Below are positions 62,812 through 64,000 of a DNA stretch of 64,000 bases, piece after piece (within the stretch, counting starts at the first letter, position 1; the number at the start of each line of letters is the position of its first letter). This DNA comes from Suilimivivens sp045586385 (lineage in GTDB: Bacteria > Bacillota > Clostridia > Lachnospirales > Lachnospiraceae). The translations under genes and the position numbers were made by a program. The notes beneath the pieces were generated by a model. That model saw nothing but the letters and a program-made list of their open reading frames with translations, did no database searches and was not told where the DNA came from. The stretch lies in contig JAZNAE010000005.1 in the NCBI GenBank assembly GCA_045586385.1, forward strand, positions 1-64,000, written 5' to 3'.

Positions 62812-62841
62812 AAGCTGCCCGACAAGCGCGATAAATGACAG

Positions 62842-62870
62842 TTGAATGGGCAAATCATGTTCCTTATAAT
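62842..62870 (+). promoter_or_regulatory. Sigma-A promoter of the Spo0A-effector-domain gene
   Basis: TTGAAT (62842-62847), a 17-bp spacer and TATAAT (62865-62870), 42 bp before the ATG. No clear 0A box (TGTCGAA) or sporulation-sigma element is present. Confidence 0.75.
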
Positions 62871-62911
62871 AGTTTCGTAGCAGTATTTGTGAAAATATGG
62901 AGGAACTTTTG

Positions 62912-63433
62912 ATGGAACAGCTAAATTTGACGACAATGAAGGATACGGAAAAGGTGCAGATGCTATTTGAAAGCCTTTTACAGATGAACAGAGAATTCCA
63001 GATTATGATTACGGTACCTTCGGAGATAAGAAGCGCAGAAAAAGAAGGAAAAGAAATAAAAGCGGCAGAAACGCCTCTTACCTTTGACCTAGAAAAAGAC
63101 GTAACGGATATGATACATGAGATAGGCGTGCCTGCACATATAAAAGGATATCAGTATTTACGAGAGGCAATTATGATGTCAGTGAAGGAAGCAGATATGC
63201 TTGGGTCTATTACCAAGGTGCTTTATCCAACCATTGCGGAAAAATATCAGACCACATCAAGCCGTGTGGAGAGAGCTATCCGTCATGCCATTGAGGTCGC
63301 ATGGAACAGAGGACGCATGGAAACTTTGGATAATTTGTTCGGATATACCATAAACACAGGAAAAGGCAAACCCACCAATTCCGAATTTATTGCACTGATT
63401 GCAGATAAAATCAGATTGCAGTACAGAAAATAG
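62912..63433 (+). CDS. Stand-alone Spo0A DNA-binding domain protein (no receiver)
   Basis: 173 residues from ATG 62912 (GGAGG 8 nt upstream; ATG 62897 overlaps that site). The C-terminal ~110 residues match the Spo0A effector domain closely: IHEIGVPAHIKGYQYLREAI, LGSITKVLYPTIAEKYQTT, the recognition-helix region SRVERAIRHAIEVAW, LFGYTI and KPTNSEFIALIADKIRL. The first ~65 residues are helical and charged and have none of the receiver features (no DD pocket, acceptor Asp or Thr/Lys). Full Spo0A is ~260-270 residues. No receiver is encoded upstream; the previous gene is an intact LD-carboxypeptidase with a promoter in between. So this is a separate paralogue, not a frameshifted spo0A. It should recognise 0A-box-like DNA without phosphorylation control (inference). 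Confidence 0.93.
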   Translation: MEQLNLTTMKDTEKVQMLFESLLQMNREFQIMITVPSEIRSAEKEGKEIKAAETPLTFDLEKDVTDMIHEIGVPAHIKGYQYLREAIMMSVKEADMLGSITKVLYPTIAEKYQTTSSRVERAIRHAIEVAWNRGRMETLDNLFGYTINTGKGKPTNSEFIALIADKIRLQYRK

Positions 63434-63458
63434 AGAAAAGAATGAATGACGGAAACTT

Positions 63459-63501
63459 AAATTTCGGCAGGCAGAAATATCTGTTTGCCGAAATTTTCTC
63501 T
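63459..63501 (+). terminator. Terminator after the Spo0A-like gene
   Basis: An 11-bp stem, AAATTTCGGCA (63459-63469) with TGCCGAAATTT (63486-63496), followed by TCTCTTT. Confidence 0.78.
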
Positions 63502-63564
63502 TTAATTGCTAGATTGCTTGTTGTATAATAGTTCTATAACTATTAATGTTTTGGAGGATTTGTG

Positions 63565-64000
63565 ATGAAGAAGATTCTTTTTGTCGCATCGGAAGGGGTT
63601 CCGTTTATCAAAACAGGAGGATTGGCAGACGTAGTCGGTTCGCTTCCGAAGTGCATTGATAAGAATTATTTTGATGTCAGGGTAGTCCTTCCCAAGTATT
63701 CCTGCATGAAACAGGAAATGAAGGATAAACTTAGTTACGTGACTCATTTTTATATGGATTTTCATTGGAAAAATGAGTACGTAGGCGTAATGTACGCAGA
63801 GGTAGATGGGGTAAAATACTATTTTATTGATAATGAGATGTTCTTTACGGGATTCAAGCCTTACAGTGATAATGCTTTGTTTGAAATCGAAAAATATGCA
63901 TTCTTTTCCAAAGCAGCATTATCAATTTTGCCGGTAATTGATTTCAGACCGGATGTGATTCATTGTCATGATTGGCAGACAGGACTTATTCCTGTTTATT
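63565..64000 (+). CDS. glgA: Glycogen synthase, N-terminal part (3' end outside window)
   Basis: The frame is open to the right edge: 145 codons are visible of an expected ~480. It begins KKILFVASEGVPFIKTGGLADVVGSLPK, carrying the ADP-glucose-binding KTGGL motif of GT5 glycogen/starch synthases, and ends with IHCHDWQTGLIPVY, also diagnostic. It transfers glucose from ADP-glucose to a growing alpha-1,4-glucan. Start ATG 63565 follows TTGGAGGATTT; a -10 (TATAAT, 63524-63529) lies upstream with a poor -35. Confidence 0.95.
   Translation, partial: MKKILFVASEGVPFIKTGGLADVVGSLPKCIDKNYFDVRVVLPKYSCMKQEMKDKLSYVTHFYMDFHWKNEYVGVMYAEVDGVKYYFIDNEMFFTGFKPYSDNALFEIEKYAFFSKAALSILPVIDFRPDVIHCHDWQTGLIPVY

Noticed and set aside
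62816..62830. 0A box before the Spo0A-like gene
   Set aside because: The best candidate, read on the minus strand, matches only five of seven positions of TGTCGAA.
62812..62911. Receiver domain upstream of the Spo0A-like gene, broken by frameshift
   Set aside because: No frame before the gene encodes receiver motifs; the upstream DNA is the end of an intact peptidase gene plus a promoter.
1..64000. tRNA/rRNA genes, prophage or insertion sequences
   Set aside because: Intergenic regions are short and none has tRNA-like cloverleaf sequence, transposase or phage genes that I can recognise.

Overview
The window is chromosomal DNA from a low-GC, Gram-positive, endospore-forming anaerobe, most likely a Lachnospiraceae (Clostridia). 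This rests on the AT-rich coding style, strong AGGAG-type ribosome binding sites with frequent GTG/TTG starts, consensus sigma-A promoters, a full spoIIIA operon and spoIVB, pyruvate phosphate dikinase, and Clostridia-type gene order (rimP-nusA-ylxR-ylxQ-infB-rbfA-nrnA-truB-ribF; nusB-xseA-xseB-ispA-dxs-tlyA-nadK-argR-recN-spoIVB). I found no rRNA, tRNA, prophage, transposase or CRISPR array. Genes are almost all on the + strand.

Layout. 1-4.1 kb: end of an MFS transporter, a glycerophosphodiesterase and ppdK with a structured leader. 4.1-5.3 kb: six tandem degenerate inverted-repeat units directly in front of an unnamed PD-(D/E)XK-like protein. 5.4-13.3 kb: nicotinamidase-like hydrolase, esterase, an HD-GYP response regulator beside a hybrid histidine kinase, a DegV protein and a ketopantoate-reductase-like protein. 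13.3-20.8 kb: surface-glycan locus with three GT39-like membrane glycosyltransferases (one divergent), mannose-1-phosphate guanylyltransferase and UDP-glucose dehydrogenase. 20.8-29.2 kb: the nusA-infB translation/transcription operon, behind an attenuator-like hairpin. 29.3-32.7 kb: a secreted SH3-NlpC/P60 hydrolase and a polar amino acid ABC transporter. 32.7-35.5 kb: rpsO and pnp, each with a structured leader. 35.5-40.7 kb: spoIIIAA-AH. 40.8-44.8 kb: deoB, prfC and a transglutaminase-like lipoprotein. 44.9-55.3 kb: Asp23 protein, nusB, exonuclease VII, isoprenoid synthesis (ispA, dxs), tlyA, nadK, argR, recN, spoIVB. 55.3-58.7 kb: an accessory patch with a second copy of the PD-(D/E)XK-like protein (minus strand), an alpha/beta hydrolase and a LytTR/DUF3021 regulatory pair. 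58.8-64 kb: MATE exporter, glnA, LD-carboxypeptidase, a Spo0A effector domain lacking its receiver, and the start of glgA.

The most interesting points are: (1) spo0A does not follow spoIVB as it usually does, while a stand-alone Spo0A DNA-binding domain with its own sigma-A promoter lies 7.6 kb downstream; (2) two diverged copies of an uncharacterised nuclease-like protein, both beside unusual inverted-repeat DNA, one of them a six-unit array with a period of about 63 bp; (3) the pnp leader, which can fold as a three-way junction or hide the pnp ribosome binding site; (4) direct repeats of LytTR type in front of the hydrolase operon; (5) overlapping divergent promoters giving an apparently leaderless glycosyltransferase mRNA.
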